64,000 nt of DNA from contig CM057456.1 in NCBI GenBank assembly GCA_016271365.2, positions 1,394,089,501-1,394,153,500 of the forward strand, in the 5' to 3' direction. The stretch comes from Neoceratodus forsteri (taxonomy: Eukaryota; Chordata; Ceratodontiformes; Ceratodontidae). Below, piece after piece: positions 20,756-31,618 of the stretch. A program made the position numbers and the translations under genes. The notes under the pieces were generated by a model, which saw only the letters and a program-made list of their open reading frames with translations, was not told the DNA's origin and did no database searches. The stretch's first letter is position 1. Each line of letters starts with the position of its first letter.

Positions 20756-22916
20756 TCAAGGTTTCTGGTTACTGGCTCTCCTATGAAAGCCGCCTCTCTG
20801 ACCCGGCTGATTAACACAGGCTTGTCCACCTTGACTACCTGAGGGCTTGCGAAAGGGCCTCTTCCGCTGTCGTCGCTGGTCGCCGCGGTACATTTGGCAG
20901 ACCGACCAGATGGACTTGCCAGACTCCTGGAGACGTGAAAACAGTGCTTCTGTCTCTGGCCCAAACAATATGGTACCTTGGAAAGGCAGATCCCTGATAC
21001 CGGACTGCAGATCCTGGTGAAAGCCTGAAACTCTTAACCAGGCATGGCGCCTAAGACAAACCCCGGAAGCGGCTGCCCGGGCTGCCGTATCTGCAGTATC
21101 GTACGAGGCTCTCAGGACATGAGAACCTATGTCGGAGCCCGATTTAAGAATGTCCGGAAGCTCCATCTTCTGATCAGAATCTGGCATGGCTCTGAGTAGC
21201 TCTTGTCCTCTTTCCCATAGAGCATTCTGGTACTGGACCACATGCGTCAGGAAGTTGAAGGACTGGATGGAGCAGGTGGAGGCAGAGTAAACCTTCTTGC
21301 CCACCTGGTCCAAGTACCGAGACTTCGGATCGGGAGGCTGCGAGCTAAGGTGCTTCAGCTGCCTGGACTTGTTATGGGCAGCCATAATGACCAAAGAGTC
21401 CACCTGAGGGTTCTCTGCTAAAAAGGCTTCTGCCATCAGGGCTTTATACAGCCTGTCCGATTTTTTGGAAACAGTCGGGATAGAGGCTGGGAGCTTCCAG
21501 GTTGACCGGGTGAGGTTCTGGAATGTGTCCACCAAAGGAAGGACTACCAATGGTTTGGGCCAACCTTCGGTGTTCCGGATCCAGGTCCTCCGTTTCCCAC
21601 TCATTGGAGGCCTGGATATGCCTCATGACCTCCATAAAGGTTGGATCGTCCGGAGGCGAGCGAGGCTGGTCCTTCTCTCCCGGGGACCGCCCGATCCCCA
21701 AAGAGGAAGAGGATGCCGATGAAGAGGAGGAGGATCGATTACTAGGTCTGGAATAGTCTGACCTCTCCTTGTGACCAGACTCCCTCCGTCGTTGGTAGCT
21801 GGGGGACCGACGTCGTTCCGAAGACTGGCTCCGGTCCCGGGACTGGCAAAAGAGCGCAGACCGGCACTGGCCAGAGGACCGACGTCGGGAGCACTCTCGC
21901 CCAGAGGAACGAGTAGGGCTGCGAGTGCGAGACCTAGACCGGCGACGGTCTCCAGAGTCCTTGGAGCATCTGCGGCGGTCTCTGGACCAAGAGCGGGAAC
22001 GAGCCTTAGATGGAGGCATAGGCGGCCGCTTGAGGGGACTTCCTCGGGGAAGGCTCACCTCCAGGCTGTGGTTTGCCCGCCGGGTCCGGGACCGGTGTCT
22101 GGGCCGGCGGAAGGTGGGGTCCGCTTCTGGATCTGTCCCCACCAAAAGGAGAACAACTCCTGCAGCTTGTCCTTCGAGAAAATCTCAGCAGCTCGGCCCG
22201 GAAAGGGAGTATCCGGGACATCGGCCCGTGAAGAAGAGCCCTCTTGGGAGCCCAGGGGGGAGGAGGACTTGGGAGACGGGGACGTTGGCTCTTCTGTGGC
22301 CACGCCCGCACCCTTCGCTCCCTCTCAACCGCGCGCGCGGAGGTTGACCGACGATGGGCTTTCTCGGGGGGTCGCTGGAGAGTCCTTCGGCCCCGGAGGT
22401 GCACCTTTAGCAGGAGGCACCAGTGCCTTGAGAGGTGTGGCTGAAGCTTTGACCTCCAAGGGCTTGGTGGTAACCCTGAGCGGGGTTACCTTAGGGTTGG
22501 TCGGCTTCTCCCCAAATGGGCCGGCCTTGGCCTGGGAAGATTTCGGATGCTTTCCTGAGCACGGGGAAAACACAGGCCTTCTTAGGAGAGGGCCATGAAA
22601 TAGAGGGGACTGCCACTTCTGGAATTGACTACAGTCTTCCTGTGGCGCTTGGTCTTCTCCTCTTGCGCTTCCTTCTGTGCACTTCCTCTGAGGAGTGCAG
22701 ATCCATCTTTTTCTCTAAAAGGAACGTCTTCAGGGCCTTGAGACGTCGGATCCGGGTCCGGCTGGTGAACACCTGGCAGGCTGAGCAGGCCGCGGTGTCA
22801 TGGTCCAGCCCGAGGCAAAAGACGTAGGGCTTGTGCCCGTCCTTGGAGGGGATCTGCCTCCCGCACTCCCACTTGTTCTGGTGTGGCTCCGGAGAGACAG
22901 ACGACGGAGAAGACAT
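20756..22916 (-). pseudogene. B3 gag with SR-rich domain
   Basis: About 720 codons in several frames. Start at 22916 (MSSPSSV). The zinc-knuckle-like block is CGRQIPSKDGHKPYVFCLG then CSACQVF. A Pro/Ala-rich part follows. Then comes an Arg/Ser domain (about 21850-22030) with RSRSWSRDRRR and RRRSRSRTRSPTRSS, then a poly-Ser run (SSSSSSASSSS), then SPPDDPTFMEVMRHIQASNE. The conserved C-terminal signature CLRRHAWLRVSGFHQDLQ is followed by PFQGTILFG. SR domains are known from splicing factors and RNA-binding proteins; here a role in packaging or nuclear traffic is only inference. Confidence 0.85.
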
Positions 22917-23049
22917 CAGTCGAAAACACTGGGAAAAGAACTTCGAAAACGGTACAAAACGGGTTGAAAAAACACAGATTTAGTTGTTTCTGGCAAGCTG
23001 GAAAAAGAAGGCTTCTTCTCACGTAAAAGGGACGCCATGGAAAAGAACT

Positions 23050-23220
23050 GAGGTGGAGCTGGGTCCTACCTTTGTACTAGGGCTGATGTCAGTGCTGGCC
23101 GACGTTGGGGTAGTCCTAGCTGTGTACTGCTGGCTGAAAAGTTTTCCGGAGGGTCCTAGTGCCTGCGGCATAGTCCTTACTGTTATAACCTGCTGCAAGA
23201 GCTCCCACTCGAAATAAGAT
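23050..23220. repeat. B3 5' inverted terminal repeat
   Basis: From GGTCCTACCTTTGTACTAGG to CTCCCACTCGAAATAAGAT, inverse of 17250-17430. The TATA position is degenerate (TAGTACAAAGG in element sense), compared with TATAAAGG in B4. Confidence 0.87.
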
Positions 23221-23890
23221 CTTAATTTTATGTTAGAAAAACTTACTTTGCCCCCTTTTGAGCCAGCAGCAAGTAGTGATATACTTTTTTGGCATGGGAA
23301 ACGCTCTTTTTGGTTGCCATCACTTCAGCTCAAAGAGTTTCAGAGCTTCAGGCTCTAGTTTATAGAGAGCCTTACTTGATTTTCTACACAGACAGGGTGG
23401 CTCTGCAGAACAATGCTTCTTTTCTTCCTAAGGTAGTTTCGGAACTCACACTAAATCAGAATGTTGAACTGCCAGTATTTTACCCTGACCACTCCCAACA
23501 GGGGAGAGCATCTCCTACACACCCTTTATGTGCGCAGGATTCTGAAATATTATGTTTCAAGGACTAAGGAGGTTCACAAGTCGAACAAACTTTTTATAGC
23601 CTTTACTCCCAACTGCCATGGCAAAGCTATTTCCAAACAGACTATCTAGGTGGCTGGCTAATTGTATTCACTACATTTACCAGAAGTACTAAAAGCCCCT
23701 TCCGGGGATGGTCAACTAGGGGAGTGGCCACTTCCACTGCCTTCTTTAGGAATGTGTCCACTGCAGACATATATGCGCGGCCACTTGGTCCTCCGTCCAC
23801 GCTTTCACGAAGCAGTACAGTCTGGACACTGCTTCTAGGCGCAGGGCTGGCTTTGGTCTAGCAGTCCTGCAGGGTCTTCTGCCATAAGTT
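23221..23890 (+). pseudogene. B2 tyrosine recombinase, C-terminal part
   Basis: It continues the reading broken at 17249: LVAITSAQRVSELQAL, FLPKVVSELTLNQNVELPVF, then in another frame LHTLYVRRILKYYVSRTKEV and AKWLAN-type blocks. The region of the H-x-x-R box (near 23720) reads RGVATSTAFFRNVS with the His lost through the local deletion. HAFTKQYSLDTASR replaces KHYSLDI-like sequence but keeps Tyr. Confidence 0.8.
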
Positions 23891-23979
23891 ATCTGTAGTT
23901 GGCAGACATTTTCCTCCTCCTGAAACCTCGTCTCAGACTCCTCCTTTTTAGCTGACTGCTTGGTATTTAGTTCTATTTG

Positions 23980-24080
23980 TGATGACCTACTGCAGGAACC
24001 CTCTCAAAGTAAGATATAGCAGTTACGCAAGAACTTACTGTAACAATGGATCTTAGAGAGAGGTTCCTGCAGTAGATCTA
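23980..24080. repeat. B2 internal complementary region
   Basis: Plus-sense ACCTACTGCAGGAACCCTCT, AAGTAAGATATAGCAGTTAC, CAAGAACTTACTGTAACAAT and GAGGTTCCTGCAGTAGATC. The visible join ..AAGAT/ATAGCAG.. marks the circle junction. Confidence 0.85.
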
Positions 24081-24214
24081 GATTTCCCACCCACTCATCT
24101 TCCCCCAGCTCCAGTGTTTTTTCTCTTTATTCCCTTCCCTGGACTTTGTTTCATCCAGGACTCAGGGCACCAGGAGTTTCTGCTCATTTTTTCTGCTTCC
24201 TCTTCAGAGGTCTT

Positions 24215-24396
24215 TGGCGGAAGAAATGGGAGGATGGGCAGGGGACCACCCCCTTTCATAGTCCCCCTGATGACTGCTAGCTACAATTTTGCCATGCGGT
24301 CCTGACGCCAGGGGGCCCAATCCTACTTGTGAAGACCTACTGCAGGAACCTCTCTCGGAGATCTACTGTTACAGTAAGTTCTTACGCACCTGCTAC
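24215..24396. repeat. B2 3' inverted terminal repeat
   Basis: CCACCCCCTTTCATAGTCC, CTAGCTACAATTTTGCCATG, CCTACTTGTGAAGACCTACT, ending CAGTAAGTTCTTACGCACCTGCTAC in two overlapping pieces. Same subfamily as the B1 ITRs. Its mate at the 5' end is missing. The 135 bp between ICR and ITR are the Pro/Phe-rich leader seen in B1 at 10100-10240. Confidence 0.82.
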
Positions 24397-25548
24397 GTTG
24401 ATACCAGTAAGGGTACTGATACTGATATTGAAGGGCTTGACCCAGCACTGGGTACTGCGGAAACTGTGGCATGTAGCCGGGATAGTACCTATATGACCTG
24501 ACGGAGGAGGAACGTAAGGCCCAGTAGGAGGTGGCCATGGACCACTGGGGAGGCAGGTCCGTTGGTGGAATTGGGGGAGAGAGACCCTGAAGGTCCAGGG
24601 GGATTCTGGTCCATACCGCCCCAAACAAGGTGCAGTGAGGGATCTGGCATTAGGTGAAGATCCATCAGTGGAACAGAGGCCGGCAAGGGAGGCAAGTCCG
24701 GAAGAGCCCCCGTCGACAGGTCTGTCTGTATGGTATCTGATGGAAGAGGATCCTGGTGATCAGGCCCAAAAAGGTCAGAAAAGGACAGTGAATCCCTGAA
24801 GGGAGAACCCTGGTGGGATGAGGGGGACCTGCAAGCTCGCTCTGCCCGGCGTCGGGGTCCACAAGGGAGTCCGACGGGAGAGTAGTCACCATGTGGTCAC
24901 CGGGCAGGTCGACTTAGAGATGATGGTCTGGCGGGCATCGGAGGAGCTGATGACCAGCTTACAGACCGTGGCCGGGCTGACAGAAGCCGGGAGGCTAGAG
25001 TCAGGCAGACTGGCCTGGGCACCTTGCGGCACAGCCAGAGGACGACTTATCGGCCAAGCTCAGAGCAGGAATGGCAACTGTTTCCTCCACAGAGGAGACC
25101 CCTGACTGCCCGCTGACCTGGGGGGGGGGGCGTCCAGTCCACCGGAGTGGATGAAAACCCAGGAGGTGGGGTATTCACGTGGGTGGAGGCCCCACCAGAG
25201 ATGGCGTCGGCTGGCTGGTTTTTCTCTGTGGAGAGTGGCTCCGCTCCTGGCGTCTCTCCTTTTTTTCCCGGCGCCGGCGACAATGGTCTTTCCCTCAGCT
25301 CCTGGAGCTCTTTTTCCATCAATGCCAGTCTTTGTTTCAATAAATGGACATCAAGGGTCCTCTGGCGACGAGTGCGCGTGGCCTGGTTGAAGGCCTGGCA
25401 GATGGAGCACTCAGCGGTCTTATGTTTAGGCCCCACGGAGAGGATGCAACGGGAATGGTTGTCCCCGTTCGGGATCTGTGCGCTGCACTTGGGAGCACTT
25501 TTCTTGGGCCAACGAGACGACAAACACCGCTGCTGAGGAAGGAAAAAC
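24397..25548 (-). pseudogene. B1 gag, N-terminal half
   Basis: The minus reading starts beside A4 with a zinc-knuckle-like CSAQIPNGDNHSRC (second half GPKHKTAECSICQAF). A coiled, charged segment follows (RTRRQRTLDVHLLKQRLALM) and then a Pro-rich region. Last, a Tyr/Gln/Pro repeat part (YPGYMPQFPQYPVLGQ, QYQYQYPYWYQ) ends where B2 begins and leads into the Pro-rich start of the other half at 16087. The initiator Met is cut off by A4. In B6 the same position holds GYPMLGYPMPGF repeats. Confidence 0.75.
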
Positions 25549-25876
25549 AGGTTACTCACCTGTAACAGTAGTTATAGGAGTGGTATATGTTGTTCATCCA
25601 CATGTCTTGGCATGTCCCTTTCCCCTTTAAAACTCACGAGAAGGTCTTCAAGCTGGCTCCTCCCACCCACCCGGGTGGTATAACACTCGGCTCCGCCCCA
25701 TGACAACAGATCTTAGGCCGCTGGAGGCCAGGTTTGTGCGTCGCAGCCGGGGAGGTCAGGTGGGTCAGTGTGGATGAACATATACCACTCCTCCACTTCT
25801 AGAACTACTGTTACAGGTGAGTAATCTGTTTTTCTAGGGACGTGGATATGTTGTTCATCCACACTTCTTGGCAGAC
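25549..25876. repeat. A4 3' ITR (25549-25715) and ICR (25764-25876)
   Basis: ITR: ATATGTTGTTCATCCACATG, CAAGCTGGCTCCTCCCACCC, GCCCCATGAC. ICR: GTGTGGATGAACATATACC, CTGTTACAGGTGAGTAATC, TTTTTCTAGGGACGTGG, TGTTCATCCACAC. About 10 bp (CCACTCCTCCACTTC region) are duplicated within the ICR compared with A2. Confidence 0.85.
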
Positions 25877-25919
25877 TCCTAGCAGTTCTCCAGGAGAAGG
25901 GAAGCAAGGCACACACACC

Positions 25920-26921
25920 CTATTTAGGGAACAGAGACTGGAGAACTGAGGCCCCAAAACCAGCATCCTGGCGTGACTCAACGTTGATGTGGTAATGGGT
26001 GATGAAGGTGTTTGCTGTCTTCCAGGTAGCAGCCTGGCAGATTTCCTGGATAGGGATGTCCCTGGAAGCAGCCACTGACACAGCAGTATGGCGGGTGGAA
26101 TGAGCCCTCAGCCCTACGGGAGGCTCCCTACCTGCCAACCTATAGCAGAGATCAATGCAAGATGTAATCCATCTGCCAATCATCTGCTTTGCTGCAGGTT
26201 TGCCAGATGCGGCTTCAGTACAGGTGACAAACAGCTGGTGAACCTCTCCCTGAATTTTCACCATCCTCTCCTTATAATAGGGATAGCTCGTCTCAGGTCC
26301 AAGGTATGGAGCCTGTACTCGGCATCTGAAGTGTAGATTGGATAAAACACAGGCAGAGCCAAAACCTGATTAAGGTAAAACTTTGACACCACCTTCGGGA
26401 GAACTTTTGGGTGGGGGTGCAGGACAACCTTGTCCCCGTGGAAGACCAGATAAGGAGCTTCCACCAAAAGCACCTGGAGCTCCCCAGTCCTTCTGGCTGA
26501 TGCGATGGCCAACAGGAAGGCTGTCTTCCTGTGAAAGTTCACACTTGTGCATTGGTCTGAATGGCTTGCCCATAAGTTTACCCAAAACCAACAGTAAATC
26601 CCACGGAGGTGGAGGTTCATGCACCGGAGGGGATTTGTGATCTAGGCCCTTGAAAAAGTGCCAGATCACCTTCTCCTGACCGGCCCGTGCCCGGTAAGCA
26701 GAGATGGCTGCCAGGTGCACCTTAAGGGTCAAAGACCATAGAACCCCTTTGGACAGCGACCAAAGGTAGTCTAAAATGCTAGCCACAAGACAGAACAGAG
26801 GGTCCAGACCCTTGCTCTGACACCAAATGGAAAACCCTTTCCATTTGAAGGTGTAGCACCTCATGGTCGACTCCTTTCTGGATGATTCCACTGCTCTGAG
26901 TACATCCTCAGAGAGATCCAA
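25920..26921 (-). pseudogene. A4 tyrosine recombinase
   Basis: Frames 26370-26921, 26258-26620 and 25920-26264 together cover the catalytic region. SARRTGELQVL has the first Arg, HSTRHTAVSVAASRDIPIQ has H-x-x-R, and TFITHYHINVE has the Tyr. Two frameshifts fall within 26264-26400, so the protein is broken although its active-site residues are intact. The N-terminal linker overlaps RNase H (to about 27349). Confidence 0.85.
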
Positions 26922-26955
26922 AGCCTGGAACTCTAGCCGCTCAGGTACCAGGCTG

Positions 26956-28750
26956 TCAGGTGCACAGATTGAAGATCTGGATGGAATCCCTTCCCCTGAC
27001 TGATATCAGGTTCACATGTGCTGGAAGACACCTCGGGAGCCTGTTGCGGAGGCTGAGGAGATCTGGATACCAAAACTGGCGGGGCCAATTTGGGGCTATC
27101 AGGATAACCTGTGCCTTGTCCCTCCTCACCTTGAGCAGCACCTTGTGGATCAAGGGAAATAGAGGAAAGGTATAGAAGAGGCCTGGGGTCCATGGCCTCG
27201 AGAAGGCATCCCCTTGCAGGGAGCCCCACTGAAGGGAGCGGGCATGAAACAGCCTCAGCTTGTTGTTTTCCCTGGAGGTGAACAGGTCCACCATCGGTTT
27301 GCCCCCGTAGAAGAACAGGCTGTGAACTACCTCTGGATGGAGAGACCACTTGTGGGATGTCTCGCCTACGTGGCTAACAGCATCCGCCAGTTGATTCGAG
27401 GCTCCTGCCACATGGATGGCTAGGAGATCTGCCTCCAGTCGGCTCACTAGTGTCCAGATGTGGAGCGCTTCCCTACACAGCAGCCAGAAGTGCGTGCCAC
27501 CCTGCTTGTTGAGGTAGTACATGGTCGTGGTATTATCCGTCTGGACTTGAACCACTTGACCCCAAAGCTGCTGAGCAAATGAGGACAACACCAGTCTGAC
27601 CGCTCTGAGCTCCGACAGGTTGATATGGTGTCAGGATTCCTCGAGGTCCAGAACCCGTGGGCTCTGTGGTTCCCCATGTGGGCTCTCCAGCCCATGAGAG
27701 AGACATCGGTCATGAGGATGACTGTCGGCTCAGGGCAGACAAATCGTATCCCTTCATGCAGATGGTCTAGGACAGTCCACCACTTGAGAGTCCCACATCT
27801 TCTGGGTCACACTGAACAGCTAGTCGAAATGACCTAGGTACTGAGTCCATTGGGCGGCCAGCTCCCACTGAAGGGTGCGCATATGTCACTGGGCCCAACG
27901 GACCACGGTGATGAAGGCCGCCATGTAACCCAGAAGGCGCAGAACGTTCCGAGCACGGCGCATGTGCCCAACCAGAAATGACTGGGCAAAGGAGGAGAAT
28001 ACCTCCGCCCTGTCCACCGGGAGCAGTGCTCTGGATCGGCAAGAGTCGAGCTCTGCCCTGATGAAGCATATCACCTGAGATGGCTCGAGCTCAGACTTGG
28101 TCTCGTTGATCAGGAGGCCAAGTTGAGAGGTCTGGAGGGCCAGATCCCGGGACCTCACCAACGCTTGCTGGGTGGAACCCGCTAAGAGCCAATCATCGAG
28201 GTACGGGTACACGCTGACTCCTCGACCCCTGAGGTGGGCTGCCACCACTGCAATGCATTTGGTGAAGACCCGTGGAGCAGATGACAGGCTGAATGGCATG
28301 GTTCAGAACTCGTATAGGGTTCCCTCTGCTCTGAAGCGGAGAAACTGCCTGTGGGACGGACGGACTGGGACATAAAAGAATGTGTCCTGGAGATCCAGTG
28401 AGCAGAACCACATATTTTGCTCCAGGGATGGTATGATCTGGGACAGAGTTACCATTCTGAAGGTGTGTGACCTGAGATGTTGATTCAGGTCATGTAGATC
28501 TAGAATGGGGTGGCAGCCACCATCCACTTTGGGACCAGGAAGTACCTGGAAATGAACCCTCGGTTGACTGGAGGATCTGCCACTCGAACCACTGCCTCCT
28601 TGAGCTATGGGCTATGTCATCTCTCAGAGCTGACCAAGTGTGGGCTGATGCTCTCTCTTCCCGTGGGGCACGGCAGGGAGGGTACTGCTCGAATTCTAGA
28701 GGCAGACCCTGGCCGACCACTTCTAAGACCCACCTTTCTGTGGGAACAGC
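26956..28750 (-). pseudogene. A4 reverse transcriptase-RNase H
   Basis: RT: QGLPLEFEQYPPCRAP at the N-terminus (about 28700), CHPILDLHDLNQHLRSHTFR (about 28500), YPYLDDWLLAGS (about 28200, both Asp kept). RNase H: SLMGWRAHMGNHRAHG (about 27700), VQVQTDNTTTMYYLNKQGG (about 27540), LAIHVAGASNQLADAVSHVG. Several frame changes and a stop after TLYEF (about 28305). It overlaps the YR 5' end. Confidence 0.85.
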
Positions 28751-31070
28751 GGACCAGGCAGAAAAAGTGGCAGAGCCGGCCCCCCACAGGAGGACCCAGA
28801 GCTGGCGTGACGGGAATAGGGGTGGCAGCCCTTATCCCGTCACTGGGCAGGCTTGGAGGAAGAGGTTCCAGACTGGTAGCTGCCTGAACCCCGACCTCCC
28901 TGTCTGCGGGCCACTGGAAGCCCAGACTTGGGCTGAGGGCGTCAAGATTGTGCCTGCTGTTGCTGCCTAGCCTGAAAGGAGGGCTGCCTGGCCGCAGGAG
29001 CAGGGTGCTGAAAAGGCTTTTTCTTCTGCTGCTTTTTAGAACCGGGGCGTCTTTTTGGGCAGAAGTAGCAGAGTCCGGACTGCTCGATTCGCTGAAGGTG
29101 ACCATCCACACCTGGGCCGAGGAGATCGGTACCCAGGAAAGGAACATCAGTGAGTTTCAGCTGGGTATCCGCCGTGAATGTGGAAAGCCTCAGCCAAGCC
29201 CTGCGGCGCATGGCAACCGTGGCTGCCACCGAACGGGCGCAAGAGTCGCTGAGGTTGGGGGCCGTCTGCAGTTGCTGCTTGGCAACAGCTCGGCACTGGT
29301 CCCAGACCTGCTTGACCATGGTCTGAAGGTCTGCGGGAAGGTGCAGGAGAACTTCGTCCAAGGAGCCCTAGTGCGCCATGACGACAGCTGAGCTTGCTGA
29401 CAAGAGGCCTAGAGAGAAGCTGCATAGACCCTCCTGGCAGTGTAGTCCAGTTTTTTTGACTCCTTGTCTGGAGGTCTATCAGTGTCAGCAGAGCTGCCTG
29501 TGCATCTGAACACAGAAGTGGTCACTAACCCCTCCACCGAAGGATGTTCTGTGAACCCCGAGAGGGACCCAATGGGCACTGCATACTTGCAGGCCATCCG
29601 GGCAGACAGCGCTGGGCAGGAGGCAGGATGCTGCCAGAGCTCCAAAGCTGGGCCGACAATGGCCTCAGCCACTGGGAAGGCCTCCGTAGGGTATCCCCTC
29701 TTAAGAATATCTGTAAGAGGGTACTCCTCCCTTTTCTGGACAGGTTCCAGGGGCATCCCCATAGATTCGGAGATAAGGCGGAGAATTCCCAAGAATGATG
29801 AAGGGCCCTCCTCCGTCGACAGACTACCCACTGACTCATCATCCAGCAGATGAGAGTAAAGGTCAGTGTCGTCAGAATGCGAAGTATCCGGATAAATCGG
29901 TTGGCAACCGAGGTCCCCCTCTACACACCTGTGGCGATCAGGCATGAGGGTGACCAATATCCTGTGTGGAAGACCCAGATTTGTCCGAGCTTCCTTCGTA
30001 GGAGCCCCTCCCAAAGGCTGTTTAGGCGGCGGCTCCACCACAATCGGCGGAGAAACCAATTTCAGCCGAACCGGGGTAGGTTTTACCGGCTCCATGAGCG
30101 GGGGAACCGATTTCACCGGTTCCAGTGGAGTCGGCTTTGGCCTAGGAGGCGAAAGCCAAATAATGGCCAGGGTGGAAACCTTGGAAGGCTTCTGTCCAGA
30201 CAGAATCAGTTGTTGCCACATTAAATACTCATAGTGTCGACGGAGTTTCCGCCGAAGCCTTTCCTCATCTGAGGAGGACTAGTCGAGTTGGTCGCTCAGG
30301 AGACCCCGGGGGAACTGGTGACTTTCCCGGAAGAGGGACTGGTTCCTCGATGGGATTCCCAACTGGCTGGGTCTCCTCATTAGGAGGCGGCAGGACTGGG
30401 GTCTTAGTCAGAGAGTTGTCGGGCGACAACAGATCGACAGGATCGAGAGTGATCTCAACTGCATCGTCAAGCGAGGCCTCGGCTGACTGACAGATGGCAA
30501 AGCCAGGAAGCCAGCAGCCAAGGAAGCAATCTCAACTGAAGTTGAGACTGCAGTTTCCTGGGACTGAAATCGCTCACGATCCCAAGAACATCTCTGCCGA
30601 GATGAAGAATCTCTTGGTTCCTTCTCCTTTTTATGGGACCGGGAGATATGTAAGCTCGAAGGTCCCTTGCCCTTAGTGGGGAGAGACTGGCACAGTTCCC
30701 TGAAGGAACTGAGAATGTGGAGCCCAGATTGAGGAGAACAAAGATCGGCCAAGAAGAGAGCTCAGCAGCCCATGCTGCTTCTTCTTCGAAGGCCTGCATT
30801 TGTTCCAACTGCTCAGCGGACCCCGCAGCCGCGGAGACCGCCCACCGGGCCTCTTTGGATTTCACTGGAGGGTTCGGTTTCTTGGGCCTGCCCAACTTGA
30901 GACGTGCACGACAATTGTCGAGGACGTTCGGATGAAAGGCGAGACATCTCGCAAGCCTGGGTGTCATGGCCGACACCCAAGCAGTAAACGCACGCGGTAT
31001 ACGGGACAGTGCGCGACATTTTCTGGCTGCACGGGCAGTGGTAAAATCCGGGGGAAGATTTATCTTCCAT
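28750..31070 (-). pseudogene. A4 gag
   Basis: It starts MEDKSSPGF (31070), then CPCSQKMSRTVPYTACVYCLG, with GHDTQAC and Met replacing the next cysteine. SAAAGSAEQLEQMQAFEEEA lies near 30800. The middle is Pro/Val-rich (KPTPLEPVKSVPPLMEPVKP), followed by acidic DDTDLYSHLLDDESVGSLST and ISESMGMPLEPVQKREEY. The C-terminal signature RRRAWLRLSTFTADTQLKLT then DVPFLGTDLLG lies near 29200-29120. At least three frame changes. Role: particle protein binding element RNA, inferred from its position and Cys/His block. Confidence 0.8.
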
Positions 31071-31189
31071 GATCGAATACCACAAATTACAACCACTAGC
31101 TTGAACGAACCAAATCTTTAGAGAATCCGAAGAATTGGAAGCCAGGCCCTACAAAACGTGGTAGTGGAGAGGAGGCAACCTGATTCTTC

Positions 31190-31347
31190 CAGCGGAAAGG
31201 AAGATCTGGCGTCATGGGGTGGAGGAGCTGAGGGTTATACTACCTGGGTGGGAGGAGCCAGTTTGAAGACCTTCCGGCGAGTTTTAAAGGGGAAAAAAAA
31301 AGACATGCCAAGAAGTGTGGATGAACAACATATCCACGTCCCTAGAA
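31190..31347. repeat. A4 5' inverted terminal repeat
   Basis: AGATCTGGCGTCATGGGGTG to CACGTCCCTAGAA, inverse of 25549-25715, with an A-run (31290-31299) in place of the GCGGCAAG block. Confidence 0.85.
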
Positions 31348-31618
31348 TTAACGTTAGATTAACTATAAAGTACACTGAAAATGGCGGGCGACTGAAGCTG
31401 TTCTACTGCGAGGTCCGACGATTCAGGTCGACGGTGGGAAAGAACTGGAGGACGGACGGTGGACCGCCCCCTTTTTATAGTCATGCTGACATCAGTCACC
31501 TGACGCCGGGACAGTCCCCGCTGATGATTGCTAACTACAATTTTGCTGTGAGGTCCTTACGCCGGGGGCGCAGTCCTAATTGTGAAGACCTACTGCAGGA
31601 ACCTTCTCGAAGTAAGAT
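31348..31618. repeat. B1 leader and 5' inverted terminal repeat
   Basis: Leader 31348-31454 with the block GGGAAAGAACTGGAG, which recurs in the leaders of B4 and B6. The ITR 31455-31618 ends CTTCTCGAAGTAAGAT. It is the mate of 9914-10100, which proves that the two distant segments are one element. Confidence 0.83.
31471..31479 (-). promoter_or_regulatory. TATA box of B1 in its 5' ITR
   Basis: TATAAAAAG on the minus strand, followed by GGGGCGG and, about 30 bp further, CCAGTTCTTTCCC, a block conserved in B4 and B6. The position, upstream of gag and oriented toward it, fits a core promoter carried by the ITR. Confidence 0.6.

Larger units (their letters stand above)
17250..23220 (-). mobile_element. 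DIRS-B element B3, complete layout, innermost layer
   Basis: B3 has both ITRs, gag, RT-RNase H, YR and ICR in one uninterrupted 5.97-kb copy. It lies in the YR gene of B2. Joining the flanks (..TTAGGAT / CTTAATTTT..) restores the sequence seen in B1 at 12590-12620, with a single GAT at the join and no duplication. The RT active site (YLDD) and YR catalytic residues are kept, but frameshifts occur in gag, RT and YR. Being innermost, it is among the youngest copies. Confidence 0.9.
16088..24396 (+). mobile_element. DIRS-B element B2, opposite strand, 5'-truncated, interrupted by B3
   Basis: The only plus-strand A/B element. It starts inside RT-RNase H at about 16088 and runs through RNase H, YR (split by B3 at 17250-23220), ICR (23980-24080) and 3' ITR to 24396. 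It closely resembles B1 in sequence. It lies in the gag of B1, whose reading continues on both sides with no evident loss. There is no 5' ITR, no gag and no RT N-terminus, which is unusual for a DIRS insertion. Confidence 0.8.
25549..31347 (-). mobile_element. DIRS-A element A4, full-length layout
   Basis: 5.8 kb from ACAGGTTACTC to CCTAGAA, inserted at the first codons of the B1 gag. It has ITRs at 25549-25715 and 31190-31347, ICR at 25764-25876, YR, RT-RNase H and a full gag region. All genes carry several frameshifts and stops. It gives the reference length for family A together with A6. Confidence 0.87.
9914..31618 (-). mobile_element. DIRS-B element B1, split by CR1, B2 (with B3) and A4
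   Basis: B1 has matching ITRs at 9914-10100 and 31455-31618, and shared blocks include CAATTTTGC and GGCGTCAGG. Its parts are 9914-10744, 12251-16087, 24397-25548 and 31348-31618, together about 6.1 kb, close to the uninterrupted B3. It sits in the YR gene of A3. Both gag halves read on from each other across B2. The RT active site is YLNN instead of YLDD, so the copy is dead. Confidence 0.82.

Noticed and set aside
21771..22598. 275-codon plus-strand frame opposite B3 gag
   Set aside because: It is the antisense of the SR/Pro-rich gag, whose codon composition leaves the complementary frame open. No motif of its own.
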